A stretch of DNA of 64,000 bases from Octadecabacter sp. (lineage in GTDB: Bacteria; Pseudomonadota; Alphaproteobacteria; Rhodobacterales; Rhodobacteraceae). Positions 61,400-64,000 of this stretch are shown here, piece after piece (the stretch's first letter is position 1; every line of letters begins with the position of its first letter). The stretch covers positions 1-64,000 of the forward strand of contig JAPKAD010000005.1 of NCBI GenBank assembly GCA_028825445.1, in the 5' to 3' direction. The position numbers and the translations under genes are program-made. The notes under the pieces are model-generated. The model was not told the origin of the DNA. It saw only the letters and a program-made list of their open reading frames with translations, and ran no database searches.

Positions 61400-62728
61400 T
61401 TAACGGAAAGCTAACAATTGCCCACGCTTGGTGACTACGTAAAGCGTGTTATTGGCAACAACAGGGTTAGATGCCGCCCCACCAGGGATTTTGAAGCTTC
61501 TAATCAGATCACCCGACGTTGGATCAAACTGGCGCATCAAGCCATCACTTGATGCCACAATCAATCGACCACCAGCAAGGATTGGGCCGTAATGGGCAAT
61601 ACGAGTCTTCTGGCGAATTTCACGAATCTCTTCAAAATTAGGCAGTGATACGCGCCAGATCACAGTGCCATCATCTGCGTCAAGCCGCAGCAACTCACCA
61701 ATATCGTTAACTAAGAAAACTGAATCACCCGCAGGCCATACAGGACCAACTGCCCCCTCAGTCGCGGTCCAAATGCGATCACCACTTGCAATTTCAAGCA
61801 CCACAACGCGGCCAGAGAAATTTCCAACATATACTCGTTCACCATCAATTACTGGATCACTTGCAATATCAGAAATATTGGAAGCTGCTTGGCCGGGACG
61901 TTGTCCGGTCACAACAGTAGACCAACGCCGCAATCCTCCCTGAGGGAAAGCTGCAAGAACTTCACCAGTCGGAAATGGAAAAATTGCGAAGCCACCAAAC
62001 ACTGCAGCGCCCGCCCCGCCTGAGAAGTTTGAAACAGGTGGTGTGCCACTTTGAGTCCAGCGGATTCGCCCCGATGCCAATTCAATAGCCCACGCACGAC
62101 CATCACGGGCCACTACATAGGCCAGATCACCAACAATAGTTGGAGCAGATGTGCCGGGTGCATCGAGATCCTGACGCCAGATTTCTGCGCCTGTAGCGGA
62201 GTCCAATGCAACAGCTTCGCCGAAGCCGGTAGTGGCCAGCAAAACAGGTCCAGCTACAGCGAGACCGCCGCCCGATGCGTCGCGCAGGTTGTCGGTTGAA
62301 GGAATGACGCTGCGAACCCACAGGGTTTTCCCTACGATTGATGTCGCAACGACTTGGCTTTGTGCATCAAGCGTATAAATTGCGCTTGGGGTTATAATCG
62401 GATCAGCAGTTATACGAAGGCGACGACTGTTACCTGCACCAATACTATTAGAAAAAAACGGGACAAGGTTCACACCAAGAGCTGGATGGCTAATTATATG
62501 AGCCGGACCGCCGTTGCGATGAGTCCAATCGACGTTGATCACCGCGGTAGGCAATGAAATTTGGCGTGTTTGGTTAACAAAGTTAACACTATTAGTCGAT
62601 TCACCACGAATATTGAGCCGCTCACCTGTAAGGATAATATCCTGTTCCCCGCAGGCCACCAGCGCCGTTGTAAGCGCTATGACCAAGATTTTCGGCCCTT
62701 TAAAGACTGTCAAAATTCTGCCTGTCAC
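61400..62728 (-). CDS. PQQ-like beta-propeller lipoprotein (BamB-like)
   Basis: 442 residues from the GTG at 62728, chosen because GGGG lies 6 bases upstream and a lipoprotein signal then follows ([14 protein letters not shown], lipobox LVAC). The rest is a repeat-rich beta-propeller (for example [54 protein letters not shown]). The synteny with a TPR membrane protein upstream and der downstream matches the BamB neighbourhood in many proteobacteria, so a role in outer-membrane protein assembly is likely. Confidence 0.88.
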   Translation of the reverse strand: MTGRILTVFKGPKILVIALTTALVACGEQDIILTGERLNIRGESTNSVNFVNQTRQISLPTAVINVDWTHRNGGPAHIISHPALGVNLVPFFSNSIGAGNSRRLRITADPIITPSAIYTLDAQSQVVATSIVGKTLWVRSVIPSTDNLRDASGGGLAVAGPVLLATTGFGEAVALDSATGAEIWRQDLDAPGTSAPTIVGDLAYVVARDGRAWAIELASGRIRWTQSGTPPVSNFSGGAGAAVFGGFAIFPFPTGEVLAAFPQGGLRRWSTVVTGQRPGQAASNISDIASDPVIDGERVYVGNFSGRVVVLEIASGDRIWTATEGAVGPVWPAGDSVFLVNDIGELLRLDADDGTVIWRVSLPNFEEIREIRQKTRIAHYGPILAGGRLIVASSDGLMRQFDPTSGDLIRSFKIPGGAASNPVVANNTLYVVTKRGQLLAFR

Positions 62729-62762
62729 GTCATTCCCCTTTTCGGGCCGCTTTACGGAGGTC

Positions 62763-63452
62763 TCAGTTATCAAGCGAATTTGTGGACACAATATCACCCA
62801 AAAATGCTTCAATATCACCGCCCAAGGCTACAATCATGCTGAACGCTCTTTCGCGCTGGCCTTGCGTAGCTTCTGCATCTTGGGAAAGAGCTGCAAACTG
62901 TGTAAGAGCAGCTTCAACGTCACCATCTTCAACACTTAACAGTGCAAGTTGTTCTTTGGCTACTACACGGAAAGGAGCACCGGCTTCAGCCAAGCCCACC
63001 AGTAATGCACGACGATCTTCAGTTAACAGTATGTTAGATTGAACGATTACGGATTTTAATGCAGCAAGATCACGGTAGATCTGCGGCGCGTTCACATCAT
63101 TAACTACAGAATCAAGCGTACTAGCTGCTCCCATAATATCTTCAGTTTCGGTCAAATCAGCAGCCGCCAACAGCTTAGTTATAGCAGCGGAAGAACCACT
63201 TACTTCTATCGACTGCAATGCAGCAGCGCGTGCTTCATCATCATTAATTTCAAGTGCTGCTAGGATTGCATCACCAGCAGCCTGCGCCACACTTGTCGTT
63301 TGGCCCTTACGAAACTCCGAATATGCAGTGCCGCCAACTATCAGCAAAACAGCTAGAAATGCAATCCAACCATACTTCCGCATGTAACCATATAGCTTGT
63401 CCTTTCGGACTTCTTCAGTGACTTCATCGATGAAGGTTTCAGAGTTGCTCAT
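62763..63452 (-). CDS. TPR membrane protein (YfgM-like)
   Basis: 229 residues. A cytoplasmic N-terminus (SETFIDEVTEEVRKDKLYG) is followed by one transmembrane helix at about 28-45 (YGWIAFLAVLLIVGGTAYSE). A periplasmic TPR-like helical domain rich in Ala, Glu and Leu completes it. E. coli YfgM is an ancillary SecYEG translocon subunit, and the same neighbourhood (beta-propeller lipoprotein, der) supports the call. Confidence 0.85.
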   Translation of the reverse strand: MSNSETFIDEVTEEVRKDKLYGYMRKYGWIAFLAVLLIVGGTAYSEFRKGQTTSVAQAAGDAILAALEINDDEARAAALQSIEVSGSSAAITKLLAAADLTETEDIMGAASTLDSVVNDVNAPQIYRDLAALKSVIVQSNILLTEDRRALLVGLAEAGAPFRVVAKEQLALLSVEDGDVEAALTQFAALSQDAEATQGQRERAFSMIVALGGDIEAFLGDIVSTNSLDN

Positions 63453-63698
63453 TGCGCCCTCGCCTAGTTTCGCAACACTCTTATCGCGAAGCTGCCAGCG
63501 GGGACAAGAGCCACCCAGTTATGCGTTGAGATAAATTGCGCCTAAGACACGCCTCATTTTGGTGAATGCACCAAGGTAATGACCTTTAACATTTCAGTCT
63601 TGCTGAGGGTTTAAACTTTCTTTAATCTAAACCGATCAGTTTAGCGTAATAAAAAAACAAGATTAAGAAACCAATATTTTAATTGCGAGACCTAACTT

Positions 63699-64000
63699 AT
63701 GCGAATTATGCCCTTGTTAACTGCCATCATCGTGTCGATTGCACTATATGCTCTCGTGTTTGAAAGGGAATCATTGCTGTCTTTTGCGCAAGTGGAATCA
63801 GATATTGAACAACCTATAGACGACACAGCCTTAATTAACTTAATCAGTGTTGTGATTATGTCTTCGCAAGCTACTACGGTGGACAGTGCTGTTATACTGC
63901 GCGGCCGCACTGAAGCTGCACGGCAAGTAACTGTCGCTTCAGAAACCTCAGGCCTTGTGATATCAGAACCAATTCGAAAAGGCGCATTCGTCCAAACAGG
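63699..64000 (+). CDS. RND efflux periplasmic adaptor subunit, 3' end cut by window edge
   Basis: Translated by hand from the ATG at 63699: MRIMPLLTAIIVSIALYALV, then a polar stretch. VDSAVILRGRTEAARQVTVA and SETSGLVISEPIRKGAFVQTG follow, the first beta strand and biotinyl-lipoyl-like part of membrane fusion proteins. The frame is open to the window end (about 100 codons). The RND pump gene should lie downstream. It is divergent from the TPR gene, 246 bases away. Confidence 0.8.
   Translation, partial: MRIMPLLTAIIVSIALYALVFERESLLSFAQVESDIEQPIDDTALINLISVVIMSSQATTVDSAVILRGRTEAARQVTVASETSGLVISEPIRKGAFVQT

Overview
The window is a piece of an alphaproteobacterial chromosome. Protein content and gene order point to a marine member of the Rhodobacterales (Roseobacter group). 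Supporting signs are a TakP-type TRAP transporter, a two-gene pgk/class I aldolase set, a PdhA-PdhB(lipoyl)-PdhC operon, the fabD-fabG-acpP-fabF-mltG order, a long acidic L9, DUF6314, DUF3179 and a TPR protein/beta-propeller lipoprotein/der cluster. Genes are moderately AT-rich and the intergenic DNA is strongly AT-rich. I could not compare with any database, so genus and species are not called.

Layout: 1-2148, end of a TRAP operon (minus). 3202-5567, ilvI-ilvH. 5568-8887, a 3.3 kb decayed zone with one intact small EF-hand gene and scraps of coding sequence. 8888-12515, nucleoside hydrolase, CBS protein, GNAT and SelO (plus). 12570-14728, DUF3179 protein and two cyclophilin-type PPIases (minus). 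14867-17501, pgk, class I aldolase and an FtsB-like protein. 17508-18005, GNAT. 18163-21869, pyruvate dehydrogenase operon with a strong terminator. 22045-29201 (minus), cysE, mltG, fabF, acpP, fabG, fabD. 30035-31275, rpsF-rpsR-rplI with a structured leader. 31465-33398 (minus), a secreted-protein pseudogene and tig. 33446-34918, an eroded tRNA-Leu integration site. 35994-37812, glnB-glnA. 38232-42178, DUF3445 protein, a broken hydrolase-OsmC gene, bioY and DUF6314. 42265-45299, purB and a three-gene nitrile hydratase/thiocyanate hydrolase set. 45274-49808, DUF1223 protein, acnA, ddaH. 49814-52948 (minus), ccmABCDG and an Mth938-like protein. 52961-56368 (minus), a fused secDF, a small ORF and yajC. 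56571-59865, serS and a TspO-like protein. 59862-63452 (minus), der, a beta-propeller lipoprotein and a TPR membrane protein. 63699-end, start of an RND adaptor.

Most intact genes are housekeeping: branched-chain amino acid, fatty acid, cysteine and purine synthesis, glycolysis and TCA entry, nitrogen assimilation, ribosome, protein export and folding, and cytochrome c maturation. No large novel cassette was found. The most unusual material lies in the gaps. There is an integrase relic between two copies of the tRNA-Leu 3' end, and the tRNA now has a G-U first pair where the displaced copy would give G-C. A hydrolase-OsmC gene is broken by exactly one frameshift and one stop, and a small secreted-protein gene is broken by several lesions. 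RNA-level signals include an rpsF leader with competing stems and an AU-rich hairpin over the aldolase ribosome binding site. A perfect palindrome lies upstream of pdhA with a relative upstream of acnA. Roughly a fifth of the window lacks intact genes, which suggests ongoing gene loss.
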